Of a stretch of 64,000 nucleotides of DNA, positions 22,728 to 34,217 are shown in pieces (within the stretch, counting starts at the first letter, position 1; the number at the start of each line of letters is the position of its first letter). The notes under the pieces are model-generated. The model was not told the origin of the DNA. It made no database searches and saw nothing but the letters and a program-made list of their open reading frames with translations. The stretch is taken from contig JAULSU010000004.1 in assembly GCA_030512335.1 (NCBI GenBank), positions 186,001-250,000 on the forward strand. The letters are read 5' to 3'. This stretch comes from Immersiella caudata. Taxonomy: Eukaryota > Ascomycota > Sordariomycetes > Sordariales > Lasiosphaeriaceae. The position numbers and the translations under genes were made by a program.

Positions 22728-23543
22728 AAAGGAGGGGAAGAAATAAGGGGAAGGTAAAGGACATTCACCCTTTCCACCCGGAACCGAATCCAGCAACTTC
22801 AACAAATTATTCTCCGCCAACGGGGCCCTCAAAAACTCCGCCTGGCCCCCCGGCATACCCCCCCGTAAAGTGCGAATACTCAAAAATGCCCACCATTCTC
22901 GACCTGTACATCTTCGTATGCAAATTCAAGGCATTCGTCTTCTCACAAGCCGTCGTCAGCTTCTCCTCACAGTACCGACACTCACCGCACGAAATGGAAA
23001 AGCTGTTGACAACACGGTCGTCCGGGACAGACCGTGACGGCGGGGCCGACGGAGTCGATGACGCCGCAGAATTCGTGGCCGAGGATGTCGCCCTTTTGGG
23101 TCTGGACGACGACGCAGTGCACGAGGTGGACATCGGAGCCGCAGACGGTGGAGCTGGTGACTTTAACGATTACGTCGTGGGCGTCGATGATTTTGGGTTT
23201 GGGCGTTTCCACTTTGTATGGGGAATTGGTTTTGGTTTTGGTGAAGGGGAAAAAATAATAAAAGGAAGAAAAGGGGGGGAGGGTTAGTGAAAGGGGGGGG
23301 ATTGGGGAACATGCCAACGCGTACATCGTTTTTGCCCATCCACACCAAGGCCTTCATACGCTCGCCGCCGTCATCTTCGTACTTTCCACCGTCTCGGGCC
23401 GAGTTGGAGATGTCGGTGGTAGCCGCGTGGTCCTGGTCGCCGTGGCCAAGCGCCTTTTCCGCACCAGCGTGAAACGCGGCTCTTTCGACTTGCTCGCATT
23501 TTAGTCTCGTGAATCGGTCCAAGACTGAATTTTCTACGGCCAT
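21822..23543 (-). pseudogene. Decayed zinc-dependent alcohol dehydrogenase (formaldehyde dehydrogenase-like)
   Basis: The family is clear on the minus strand: MKALVWMGKNDVRV, the catalytic-zinc region TVCGSDVHL and GDILGHEFCGVIDSVG, the structural-zinc cluster CGECRYCEEKLTTAC, the NAD-binding GLGPIGF, and a C-terminus QCFVETRFSGK ending at 21822. An N-terminal extension begins at the ATG at 23543. The first intron appears to use a GC donor (GCATGT). Lesions: a frameshift near 23020 (between SVGPAVT and DDRVVNSF), a frameshift in a G-run near 22855, and in-frame stops at about 22126 (TAA), 22018 (TAG where the family has Trp) and 21955 (TGA where Arg is expected). These rule out a working full-length enzyme. 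Confidence 0.8.
22700..22732. repeat. Homopolymer tract (C-run then A-run) in ADH pseudogene intron
   Basis: A run of about 17 C followed by about 13 A lies inside the intron before the NAD-binding exon. A similar A-run/G-run tract (about 6763-6789) lies in a laccase intron. On both sense strands this is a pyrimidine- or purine-pure tract; run lengths are unreliable in sequencing. Confidence 0.7.
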
Positions 23544-25750
23544 TTATCAGCTTCTTACACGATGGACAACGGGTACTGGACCATGACGTGAGAATTGCGA
23601 ACCCCACCTCCTCTCGTGCCAATTCGGAATCATGAGCTTGGTATGGATTGCATGTCTGTGATATTGACACGGCCTGAAGTCTGATATATCTGATGAATTC
23701 TTCAACATCTTGTCGTCATTGTTGCAAGATGAAGATGTTGTGCCGCCTGTTGGGTGGTCACTCGAGCACACAGGATTCAACGGCTGGATACCCTGAAACC
23801 GCCTTAAACGACTATGAATTCGGCGATTTCCGGCGATACTGGGCCGAGACCGCTGTATTACGCTTTGGCAATGCGAGAATCTCCGTTCTGGAAGCCAATT
23901 CAAGGCTAATCAACACAAGCCGCCAATCTCTGCAACTGAGAAGCCCACTGACATGAACTATGAAGCAGCCGCCCAGCCTGGTAAACACGAATTCGATAAA
24001 CAGTTAGCACGGTGAAAGTGAGCAATCCTGAGACAAGCCCGTATCAATATCTAGCTACACCCAACTTTTAATCTTACACAATCTAAATCAAACCGCGCAT
24101 GATTTCTTCATCTCAGCACTAACATGCTCCGCCGAAACCGAGAACCTCTCCTCCGCACCGGGATACTCCATTTTATGCTTCCCCTTCATCCCCTTCTCAA
24201 TCTCCCTCGAGCAAATCCCACCCCTCTTTCCTTACCGGATCCTTCGGCGGCTCCGCTCCCACCCCAGACAAACCCGTCCCTTCCTTCTTGCGTCCCCTCG
24301 GGTGTGCCCGCCCATCCGTGTGATTTCTTTCCAGGTAGCTGGGGATTCACTTCGCGGCTTTCCATTCCCTGCATAGCTAGGCCGTGGCCGGCGTGGACAT
24401 CCTTGGAGGATTTGCCGGGGAGAGAATTGTCAGCATAGAGTCGGGGCGTGTTCCATTGTAGGCACATGAGAAGGGTTGAGGAAACTACCCATTTCGGCGC
24501 CATGGGTTGCGAAGGTGGAACTTTGGCGTGGAACTCGCCGGGTAGATGGGGGGCATCAGACGAAGGTACTGGTGCCATGTTCGAATTTTGGTGTTGGGGA
24601 GAGATATTGGTGTCTCAGTCGAATTGGTAGGTACGCTGGATGCGATATCATCGCTCTAAGAAGATCGATACATATATCTTATAATTTGGGCGTCGGCTGG
24701 TTCACGTCGCGGCGATCCAACTGATCTCATCGCCGGCCGTGAGTGGTGTCAAAATGTTCTACCCTTCGGGCGGCGAGGCACTCGATGCGATGCGGAGATA
24801 GTGGAGACGGTGACGCAAGATGGCCGCCCTCAGGGGGAACAACACCACACCAATTCCTGATCGTGGCTCGGGGAGTTCCGCGAAGTAACTCATCTTGCAT
24901 GGCCCAAAAGCGTTATGATAGATCATCGGCGTGGAGTGGAACCATGCTGGTCTGGAACGTGAACCCGAGCTTACAGCCCTCCTCGCTCTCACTGAGTGAG
25001 TCACGTTATTGGCCAATGCTGTCTGGAAATTGCTGGCCATTTAGAATAGACGTGTTTATTTCATCACAGATCGAACCGATGTGACATCATCCACCACCAC
25101 ATCCTACGATACCCATGAATACATGATCTCTAGGGGCGATGACACCCAGAGACCAGCAGAGCATTCTCTACTACAGCCGTGCAAAGTTGTCTGCAGTCAC
25201 TGGGCCTATGAGACTCTCTTTTCCCGTTGTCGTTCTTCAATTTACCTGGGCTGAGGTGTCGCCGGTTGAGTTGAGCGGCGAGACAAAAGGATTGTGTGCA
25301 ACATCCCTTGTTGCTGGGAGACAAGCGATTGATTTGTGTGCAAATAAGCTGAGACAAAGAGCCGCCCGCACGGATTTCCGGGACTGATGATACAGTCCAG
25401 CTCTTCGTATTTTTTGGACGATGAACGGGCGGCACTGTGGAAGTCACGCCGGTCTTGGCCATCTGTGTGGGAGAAAATCCAGAACGCAGCGGCTGTGCAG
25501 CCACGGCTTTGAGTGCCAAAAAGTTTAAAAAAAAAAACCTCAGTGGCAAAATTCTTCGCCAGCTAACGACAAACCTAACTTTGATTTTTTTTGTCGTGGA
25601 GGACGTCATTAACGATGGCGCGTCTCGGCTTCGCAGGCCTCCCGAGCTAGTGAGCCTGCCTGAGGTTGCAAATGCGCCCCGCATCCTCGCGTCGCTTTGA
25701 CTCGCCTTAGCAACCAATCCTGACAGCGCCTGTTTTTACAACACTCATCA
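23544..25750. other. Gene-poor stretch with a possible gene relic on the minus strand (about 24120-24580)
   Basis: About 2.2 kb. On the minus strand from about 24578 a frame begins MAPVPSSDAPHLPGEFHAKV and contains KSSKDVHAGHGLAMQG; a second frame further on reads EKGMKGKHKMEYPGAEERF and ends at about 24100. Both look protein-like and hydrophilic and I could not join them with a normal intron, so this may be a decayed small gene of an uncharacterised conserved family. The rest shows no motif. Confidence 0.3.
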
Positions 25751-26827
25751 ATGGATGCGCTCTGCGATGACATCTTTGGCCCCGACGTCGGCGGCGACAC
25801 TAGCGACAACGATTCCGACCACGAACTGGACGCGCAGTATGCCAGAGGCTCGGCACTACGCTGTGCCAAATGCAGATACGAACCGAAGCTTTGCAAGGCT
25901 TGTCGGCTCCAGTTGAAGCAGCATGCAGCAAAGACGTCAACGCTGGAGCGCGTATCCGCATCCCTGAGGCCACCTCGCGGAATCGATCAACAACCCGGAA
26001 AGGGCTGTGGCAGTTGGTGGTCATTGTGGGACAGTCCGCCGCCGACGTACCACGCCGAAGTCCGACGCCGAGGCGCCGAGCCCTCTCGAATCCCAACATC
26101 TGCGCCGGTGAGGCCGCAGTTAACGCGAGAGGAGGTTCTGAGTGAGCACCTACACTGGAAACCGGCCTCGACTGAGTTACCTGACCGTCTTCGTCGATCC
26201 CACGAAAGCCAGGCCACCGGGACGCGAGTAAGGATGTCACAAACGCGCTCCCTCCAAGTCGGAAGCCAAGTGGACGTGCGGGAGATTTCTTCGGTTCATT
26301 TTCAGTCTACCGCCAGCTTTATGGATTTTGACACTCTGGATCTTGAGCTTCGCTTCGCTGAGATCGAGCGGCGGACACTGGCCCGCTTTCACCATTGCGG
26401 GACCAACCACGCCAACCAAGTGCACCGCAATGTTCACCCAAACAGCTTACAGATTCCGGAAGACATCGCACCTAGCACATCACCATACGAGCAGCAACTC
26501 GTGCGATGCATCTACAAAGTGCCTTACACCCGTGGCACAGGCCATGCGGTCGGCCTGGCCATGTGGCACCTCTGGGATCCTAACCGCCTTGAGTCTTGGG
26601 AGCGCTTTGGGTATAAGAGAGTGGTGCTGCGGTGCGCCGGCATTGTTGGGTTTGCTCAGATCACTCTCAACGGCTGTTTGCCGGAAAGCGTCGGCATTTG
26701 GCAGGTTTTGTTCTGGATCGGGTTTGTAGAGTGGCCTAGGAGGTTTCTCAACATAATGTTGGATTCACTGCAACAGCTGGCATGGCGGCTCTGGAGATCA
26801 GAGGTGGCGATGGAGGATGTGGATTGA
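25751..26827 (+). CDS. Hypothetical protein, 358 aa, N-terminal Cys motif
   Basis: A single open frame of 358 residues. It starts with an acidic segment (MDALCDDIFGPDVGGDTSDN) and a compact cysteine motif (CAKCRYEPKLCKACRLQLK, about residues 38-56) that could bind zinc. A Pro/Arg-rich middle follows. The C-terminal third is more ordered and hydrophobic (VVLRCAGIVGFAQITLNG, then IWQVLFWIGFVEWPRRFLN) and could include one or two membrane-associated helices. I do not recognise a family. Length, a clear ATG and non-random composition support a real gene. It is followed on the opposite strand by the Rep-like gene, with 349 bp between stops. Confidence 0.55.
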   Translation: MDALCDDIFGPDVGGDTSDNDSDHELDAQYARGSALRCAKCRYEPKLCKACRLQLKQHAAKTSTLERVSASLRPPRGIDQQPGKGCGSWWSLWDSPPPTYHAEVRRRGAEPSRIPTSAPVRPQLTREEVLSEHLHWKPASTELPDRLRRSHESQATGTRVRMSQTRSLQVGSQVDVREISSVHFQSTASFMDFDTLDLELRFAEIERRTLARFHHCGTNHANQVHRNVHPNSLQIPEDIAPSTSPYEQQLVRCIYKVPYTRGTGHAVGLAMWHLWDPNRLESWERFGYKRVVLRCAGIVGFAQITLNGCLPESVGIWQVLFWIGFVEWPRRFLNIMLDSLQQLAWRLWRSEVAMEDVD

Positions 26828-27176
26828 TCAAGGAGAATCTATACAAACTGCCATCCAGGATGGCTTCGATGTCATATTTCTGCCACACCAGGAAATATAC
26901 TCCAATCAGGTGCATCACTACAGCTCACAAGATCGAATATCCCACAGTCTATCCCCAAATCATCATCATCAGCTCCAAGCACACTGGAATGCAACATCCC
27001 GTCGAAAGTGCCGCATGCACGCCCTTTTTGCGGCTGACTTGGAGATGTGTCACCGTTGTTCAGCAAGCCGAGACTACTAATTTCCTGCTGACCATCGTCC
27101 GTAGCAGTCCTAATCGTCAAATTCAAGTCAGCACGTTCAGTCTCTTCGAAGCCCACATACAAGTCGGACAGGGCAC

Positions 27177-27953
27177 CTACCTTAGAACATCAAATTCCTT
27201 GCTTTGCTTCAAGTCACCATATGAAACCCCCCTCGCCGCTTCATACCCGGCTCTAAACCCATCCTGCCAGAACCGGACATTGCGAGATATCTCTGTCTCT
27301 TCTCGACCGCTATGCTCATACGACGGCGACGCAAGCTCAAGCATCCGCTCCACCGTATCCAACGTCTCCTTGGGCATCTCGCTGGCTCCGCAGAGGTCTA
27401 AAAACGATGACTCGGTGTCAGCCGCCCCTAAAAACTCCCAGTCCCGTCCTTCTGCGAAACCTTCTGAGGGGTTCATTGCTGGAAGAGGTGAATCGGCAGA
27501 AACTGAACGTGAAGACGACTCCCTCGCCACCGTAGAGGACCCGATTTTCCTCCTCCCCTCTTGACCTTGCTGGACCCTCGAAAACACCCCATTCCAAATA
27601 ACCTCCCCGCGCTCCGTCATCTGCTCGAGATGACGCCACGGTGAAGACGTCAGATGGAGCCATTTGGGGTGGTACCCCTGAATGTCAAACGAGTTTCGGT
27701 TCCGCGTCTGGAAGCGCTTGCCGACGAAATCCACGAATGCGAGGTAATTATGAGTGCCGGTATCGTTGTGTCGCGTCTGTCTAACAATGGTGCATTGGGC
27801 TCGCCATCGGGAGGCCAGACGACGGATTTCAAGCGGGTCGAATCGCAGTGAGGTTTCAGTGTAGATCAGGATGAGGTATCGGGCGCTGTAGCGGGTGGAG
27901 TTTGGGTAGACAGAGTTCTTTGCCCTTGGGTTTCGAGTTGATGAACGGTCCAT
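27177..27953 (-). CDS. Protein with degenerate CRESS-DNA-virus-type Rep (HUH endonuclease) domain; likely endogenised viral-derived gene
   Basis: A single exon of 258 residues. Residues 22-122 follow the order of a rolling-circle Rep N-terminal domain: a strand at the motif I position (YLILIYTET, 26-34), motif II (HNYLAFVDF, 68-76), a GRS-like segment (NRNSFDIQGYHP, 87-96) characteristic of geminivirus/genomovirus Reps, and a motif III position (WRHLEQMTERGEV, 106-118). The second histidine of motif II is replaced and no tyrosine is present at motif III, so nicking activity is not expected. No helicase domain follows; the last 130 residues are a different, acidic-helical tail. Captured Rep genes are known in fungal genomes. 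The intact frame with lost catalytic residues suggests domestication. The homology is judged by eye. Confidence 0.6.
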   Translation of the reverse strand: MDRSSTRNPRAKNSVYPNSTRYSARYLILIYTETSLRFDPLEIRRLASRWRAQCTIVRQTRHNDTGTHNYLAFVDFVGKRFQTRNRNSFDIQGYHPKWLHLTSSPWRHLEQMTERGEVIWNGVFSRVQQGQEGRRKIGSSTVARESSSRSVSADSPLPAMNPSEGFAEGRDWEFLGAADTESSFLDLCGASEMPKETLDTVERMLELASPSYEHSGREETEISRNVRFWQDGFRAGYEAARGVSYGDLKQSKEFDVLR

Positions 27954-29176
27954 GGTGCAAGTGCCCTGAAAGTGGAATGGTGAAAATGATGTTGTTGTTT
28001 GACAAGGTCCGGGGATTTTGCAACTGCGTCCCGGCTGGGAGCAGCCCGTACATAAAATTGCCAACGGGGTCGCCATCGCTTCATGCTAGGTAGCAAAAGC
28101 CAACCCGCCCCTACGGCTGACCTTCGCTCTGCAAAAGTCCTGATGTGATAACCACCCTCCTTTAGCTGCGTGGGTGCGGCTCATGAACGCCAGTTCATCC
28201 TGGCGCTCATCCTTCGAGGTTCAAACAGCTTAGGTACTTGCCTGTTCCAGGCATTCATGGTTGCGGCTCGTGCTCCAAGTCAGCCAACTTTGAATTTCCA
28301 GCCGGGGTCATGGTGTTGTTGATGGACTGCGCCGCCAACACGGAACAGGGGGGTGTCCCGCGGCGCGGTCTTCAGGGTCATGATGGCGAGAGTGGCCCCC
28401 ACGTGCCGATTCCTGGCGCTTCTTTTCAGGCAACGTTGAATATGGTCGGCAATGGACGAACTAGTCCGTTCCAGAGATTTGCACAAACGAGTCGGCCAGT
28501 TCGATGTATTTTTGGAATTCTTTCCAGCATACCTTACTCCGTAAACGACTAGTAACAATCAGCGCGTATCCACAAAGGCAGTCTTGGAGAATGCCGGCAA
28601 ATGGTGCGCACTTGCTTGTGAATCCGATAGACCAAGGAAATATCCACCCTATCCCTGTCAATCAAGACGTAGAATCCGAGATGCGGGGCGTTTGTGGGTT
28701 TTTGAGCAGCAGGACCGTGGCAGTACCATCCCTGGGCAGGATTTCGGGACCTGCATGATGGCTTGTTCCAACTGCAACCTCGCTGCCTGTCACACGCCTA
28801 AAATTATCACCCACACAATTCGATCCTGGATTTTGGGACAAGAGACTCACTTTTCCCCGAGAGGCTGCCACACTGCGGCAAAGCTCGCACAACACAGCGC
28901 AGGGCTCTCCACTATTCCCAACTCTTTTTCTGATAACCAGCTGTCCCAATCGAGTCATTTGACTGACCCGTCAGTGCGCGAGGCAGATTGCACACATACC
29001 AAGGATGTACTCTGATGCTCAGTTGTCACAAACCACGTCGCGAATGAAGGTGTGCCGCCTGAGAAGCGGCAATACGGCGACAATGAAGAACCTGGTGTCC
29101 GCTGTAGAATGGCATGCACAACACGTGCACTTCAGCAGTCGGATATCCCCGAGTCGTATCGACACTGACAACCGCG
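27954..29176. other. Intergenic, promoters of Rep-like and MFS genes
   Basis: About 1.2 kb between divergently transcribed genes (Rep-like on minus, MFS on plus). Only short frames without motifs are seen. Confidence 0.45.
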
Positions 29177-30968
29177 ATGGACCCAAAGATGATGTTTCCT
29201 CAAGACCAAGTCACAGTGACGGATCGGTCAGAAACAAGTTCCATCAAGTCAGAGAAAAATGTGAGAGTTGCATTTGACCCGCCAAAACGGTTCTACTGGG
29301 CATTCGTGTCATTGTCACTCCTCGCCCTCGGGGCATCCTTTTCTCTCACCTCATTCGGCATTGCAGTTGTGGTAAGGCAATGGCCTCATTCTCACTTTCT
29401 CTCCCACTGACATACCTCCAGACAATAGCCCACGAGTTCAATCTCGCAGAGCCAAAGGCATTCTGGCTTGGATCGTCATCCGCGCTGACTTCAACCCTGA
29501 TTCAACCTTGTTGCGCCTGCCTTTGCAGTATTTTTGGCAGAAAGGGGGCTCTAGGTTCCAGCGCTGTATGCCTCGCGGCCGGCTCTCTGCTGGCAGCTGT
29601 CGCCCAAGATTACGCCACCCTCATTACCGGACGGTGCATCCAGGGAATTGGTGCTGGAGGCGTGTCGGCCATCACGGACATCATCATTACCGATATCGTA
29701 CCACTCCGTTTCAGGGGCCAATGGTTTGCTTACATCGGTGTCCCTTGGGCAATCGGAACCACAGTCGGTCCCATTGTTTCGGGAGTGTTAACAAGCAATA
29801 GCTCATGGGTAAGACATCCCCTCATTGACAATTTCCAACTAAGAGATGTCTCTCTGACAACCTCCTATACAGCGCTGGATCTGCGGCATCAACACCATCC
29901 TCTGCACCATCGCCATCCCCCCTTGCCTCTTCACCCTCCCACCCCTCCCCCGCGACCCAAACTGGCGCCTCGCCCTCCGCACCCTCGACTACCCCGGCTT
30001 CCTCTTCCTCAGCGCCTCCCTCATCGCCCTCCTCGTCCCCATCATGCAAGCCACCACTATCTACCCCTGGACCTCCCTCGAGACCCTTCTGCCCTTATTC
30101 CTCGGCATCGCCGGCCTCTGTCTCTTCCTCTTTCACCAAGCCAAAATAACCAAAAACCCGCTCATCCCGCTTAACCGCTTTAAAGACAGAACCTGTCTGC
30201 TCACCTTCCTCTGCACCGCCCTCCACGGTCTCATCGTCTGGTGTCTGATGTACTACCTCCCCCTCTACTACCAGGCAATCCGGAACTTCACCGCTCTCCA
30301 GAGTGGTCTTGCTGTCCTCCCCGAGACATTAACCATCGTACCCGCGTCCATGGCCATGGGCTTCCTTATCGGTTGGAGCGGAAGATATCGATGGGCTATT
30401 TGGTCTGGATGGGTCCTTTCGGCCGGCGGGCTGGCCTTGTTGTATCTCCTTGACGAAGACACTTCCACGGCGGGGTGGATTGGTATCAACGTGCCAGCGG
30501 GGTTCGGAATGGGCATGCTCTTTGGGGCGTTGGGCTTTCCAATTCAGGCGTGTGTTGACGCGGAGAGTGTGCCATTGGCGGTTTCGCTGTTTTCGTTTTG
30601 GAGGGCTTTTGGGGCGGTAAGTGACATTCTTCTGGGCATCGGCTGTGGCGGGCTGTGGGGCGGAATTCATGCTGACGTACGGGCAGACGCTAGGAATATC
30701 TATTGGGAGCTCGATATTCGCGAGCGAGAGCAAGAAATTGCCTCCGTTGCAGGCAAGAGGCGTACTTGAAGGACGAGGGGGGCTGGGATTTCTCACCATG
30801 AGCATGGGCTCGAAACTGTTAGCGCTGAGAAGGATCTGGATCTTTTGTGCTGCTGTTTGTGGGGTGGGTTTGATTGCGAGCTTTGGGATTCAGGGGTTAT
30901 CGTTGGATGAGCCATTGGGGAAGCAAGACGACAAGTCAAAAAGGAGAGACAGTGATGATGTCGTATGA
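29177..30968 (+). CDS. MFS transporter, DHA2 (14-TM) type
   Basis: Four exons (29177-29371, 29422-29808, 29873-30616, 30687-30968) join in phase to 535 residues. It has a short hydrophilic N-terminus, then many hydrophobic segments. Signatures include FGRKGALGSSAVCLAAGSLL (motif A region and TM3), GRCIQGIGAGGVSAITDIII (TM4), PLRFRGQWFAYIGVPWAIG and TVGPIVSGVLT (the drug:H+ antiporter motif C). The C-terminal half carries QSGLAVLPETLTIVPASMAMG and SFWRAFGATLGISIGSSIF. The family exports toxins, drugs or siderophores. It lies 1.3 kb upstream of a P450 on the same strand and 5 kb from the terpene synthase gene, so export of a cluster product is a reasonable inference, not shown. Confidence 0.87.
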
Positions 30969-32259
30969 TACTTGCGATAGAATAGCAACTTCAATACTTT
31001 GATAATTGGTCTTTGTATCGGCTATAATACTATTTTGATTATAACTTCCAGGGCGTTGCTGACAATTTCCTACTCCTGAATGATGCCAACATCAACTTCG
31101 ATTCATGAGTCAGGTGCAGTTAGCAGGGGCGATTTCCGCAGAGTAAGTCATGATAGGGGATTATCAGGACCTGTCTCGAGGCTGGCGCTCTCTGACGGAA
31201 CTTGTCATTTTGGCAAGGCAACTACTTTGTGATGGCAATACCGCAGTCAAAGACAAAATTCCATGGTGGATGCTACCCCTTTAAGGCACTTTAACGTAGT
31301 TTGGGTCTCCACGACGTTGCGCCATGCTATATACACAATTTCCTTACATTTGCGTCTTCGTTCCTCCTGCTCTTCCAACCTTCCAGACCTATTGAGGTTC
31401 GCCGGGCAGATATTCATCATATCGCAACATGTTTCCACCGCTTGAAGGTGCCGGATGTGTTGTGTTGCGCCGGAAAAGGTAGTACCGCCTTCGAGGTCGA
31501 CATTGCAGCCGCCGACATGGACCTGGAAACGTCAGCTTCCGGTACTACCTAGCCAGTGGAGAATCGCATTATTTCTGACCCCGTCGATGATTGTGCTTTG
31601 TGATGACGACAATGTAGAAGTTTTGTGGCATGTTGGCTGAGTCAGCAAGACACTTGAGCTGAAAGGAAAGGGTTGAAGAGACTTGCATCACAGCTATGGC
31701 GAACAGCAGCCTTGCTCGAGGTAGTATGGCTACGTAGGGCGGCGGAATACAGAGCGAACATTCTAACACTTTCCGTTCATAATGCCTCATTCGTGTCGAT
31801 GGGGCGAACATGTCGTCAAGGGACACGGTGAGAGAATTGACCCGGGCCGGGCGGCCCATGACACAGACTGGGCAACTCGGCACAGCGGGGTGGCACAGGG
31901 CTGTGTGACGCAGCGCACCCCTGTCAGCGCTGTCTTTTAGCGCCCGACTCGGACGCACAGGGGACAAGTGTCCCACAATCAAGTGCTGTCCCGTCGAGTG
32001 CCCGTCGAGTGCCATTGAACCGTGACGAAGAACCCGGCTCAATTGGGTTGAGTCGCAGATTGGAGTGGGGATAACATCACAACCAGCTTTGCACATTGGC
32101 CATTGTACGGAATAACCGCAATATTAAATGCAGTAAATCTCGTACCATGGGCCCAAGGCATCATCAGCTTAGCACGCACAGCTTCGAAGACATTAGTGCT
32201 TCTTTCTTATTCCCACTCAATCTGGTCCCTTGCTCTCTACTCTACTTCGTTCCGACACA
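30969..32259. other. Intergenic, no gene seen
   Basis: About 1.3 kb. A 175-residue frame on the minus strand (31569-32096) lacks any motif and I treat it as non-coding. The right end should contain the promoter of the CYP52-like gene. Confidence 0.45.
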
Positions 32260-33902
32260 ATGGACAATTTGACAACACCTCAGAACCCCAACCCCGAACA
32301 TCACTTTTTGATCCCTCAACCTCATATTCCCCACAAGTCCGGGATTTCGGTTGCATCTTACATTTTCATATTTTTCATCGTCCTTGCTACTCAGAAAACT
32401 TGGTCGACCCTCTTCCAATCCAAAACAAGTCCGACATCGAAGACGCAGCCAGCACAGCATGCCAAGCCAGTATGGTACCCTCACAAGGATCCAATCATTG
32501 GCCTCGATTTGTTCTACATCTTTGTCCAGGCGATTGTCAACCGCCGATATCTCTCGAGTGTTGCCAACGTCCTCCGTCGCAACGGCGCAACTTTGACGTA
32601 CCTGTTTGTCGGACGGAGGGCCATTGTCACAATTGACACGGAAAACATCAAGACTATCCTATCCGAAAGATTCCATGACTTCGGCCTCGGCGACATCAGG
32701 ACTTCGGGAATGCGGCCCTTGTTGGGCGGCGGTATCTTCAACTCGGACGGATCAACCTGGAAACACCACCGCGCGACCCTTCGGCCTTTCGTATCCCGAG
32801 CCGGCCCTCAAGAGCTTTCTGTTGTCGAAAAGCACGTGCAAAACCTCATCAAGAGCATCCCACACGACGGGGCTACAACCGACCTGCAAAGCTCCTTCTC
32901 CTTCTTCACCACCGACGTTGCAACCGACTTATTTCTCGGTACTTCCACAAATCTCCTCTTATCCGCATCCGACGGTCCCGAAGCCCAAGAATTTGCTGCC
33001 GCCTTTGACTACGCCCAACGCGCCGCGTCCGGCATCGACATCTTTGACATCAAGAATCTTCCGTGGAAACTCCTCTTCGGCGCTAGACATTTGACAAAAT
33101 GCATCAGAAAAATACACGTCTTCATCGACAAAGTCCTAGACGAAGCCATTGAGTCTTCCAAGCTCGCTCAATATGACCACGAACAAAAAGCCTTTCTCCC
33201 CGCCCTCCTCGACAACGGAAGATCCCGCGAAGACGTCAAATACGACATTCTCAACGTCACACTCGCCGGAAAGGACACCATGTCTTCCTTCCTCAGTTCC
33301 ATCTGGTACGTGCTTAGCAAACGGCCCGATATCATCAACAAGATTCGCAAAGAGATCAGCATCCTCAACGGACGCCCACCCACGCGGGAGGACATCACCG
33401 GTTTCCGGTACTTGCACATGGTATTGCAAGAAGTCCTCCGACTGTATCCCCCCGTGGCAGTCAACCAGCGGACGGCGGAAGTGGACACGGTGCTTCCGCA
33501 TGGAGGGGGTGAGGGTGGGAAGGAGCCCATTTTCGTAGCCAGGGGCACATCGGTGGGATTTTCCATCTATGCTTTGCATCGCCTACCGGAGTTCTTCGGA
33601 GAGGATGTCGATGTGTTTCGGCCAGAGAGGTGGATGGAGATTAATCCTGGGTGGGCTTTTATGCCGTTTCATGCGGGGCCGAGGAGGTGTTTGGGTCGTA
33701 AGTGACTTTTTCCCCTGTCGAGAAGAATCCGGCTGACATGTTGCGAGCAGAGCAATTGGCGATGTTGTGGGCGAAATACTGCACTGTAAGATTGATCCAG
33801 CATTTTGGGCAGATCGAGGACAGGAACGAGAAGCCGTGGGAGGAGAGGATAGGTCTGAATGTGACCTCGATGCATGGGGTACAAGTTGGGTTGAGGGCAT
33901 GA
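32260..33902 (+). CDS. Cytochrome P450, CYP52-like
   Basis: Two exons (32260-33697, 33751-33902) give 529 residues. There is an N-terminal membrane anchor (SVASYIFIFFIVLATQ), then the CYP52-like sequence DPIIGLDLFYIFV and LLGGGIFNSDGSTWKHHRA. P450 signatures are the I-helix TLAGKDTMSS, ExxR as EVLRLYP, FRPERW, and the haem loop FHAGPRRCLGQQLA, which is completed across the intron. CYP52 enzymes hydroxylate fatty acids and alkanes at the ER. The I-helix differs from the usual AGRDTT by Lys for Arg and Met for the second Thr, which may alter oxygen activation or substrate. It stands between an MFS pump and a terpene synthase, so a role in tailoring a terpenoid or fatty-acid product is possible. 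Confidence 0.9.
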
Positions 33903-34217
33903 AAGATGGAAGGGCGTGTGCATCTAGGCAGGGCTGCATGTAGACTATTCCCTTTGTTAGATGTTGATACTACTGGCAACTCGTAGTTTATGTCTGTAAC
34001 CAACAAACGCAACGGATCCCTCCTCGGAAGGCAGACACCCGTTGATGGGTGCCTAGTTCCTTCCTAGCGGGGACAAGCATGCAGCTGATTGGGCCGATGA
34101 CATCGACTGGCCGGGGCTCCACCACCCCGCACAACAAATACCTCCCCCTCGCACCTTCTCTTCTTCCCTCTGCACCTTGCTCGATTATTTTCTCCTTCGT
34201 GCCTGTGAACGAACGCA

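Noticed and set aside
22637..23287. 216-residue plus-strand frame
   Set aside because: Antisense of the ADH pseudogene passing through a poly-C/poly-A tract.
25130..25717. 195-residue minus-strand frame
   Set aside because: No motif; includes the translation of a poly-T tract; looks like chance.
26782..27564. 260-residue plus-strand frame opposite the Rep-like gene
   Set aside because: Mirror of the minus-strand gene; no motif and low-complexity composition.
31569..32096. 175-residue minus-strand frame
   Set aside because: No domain, no signal peptide, odd composition, and no neighbouring exon.
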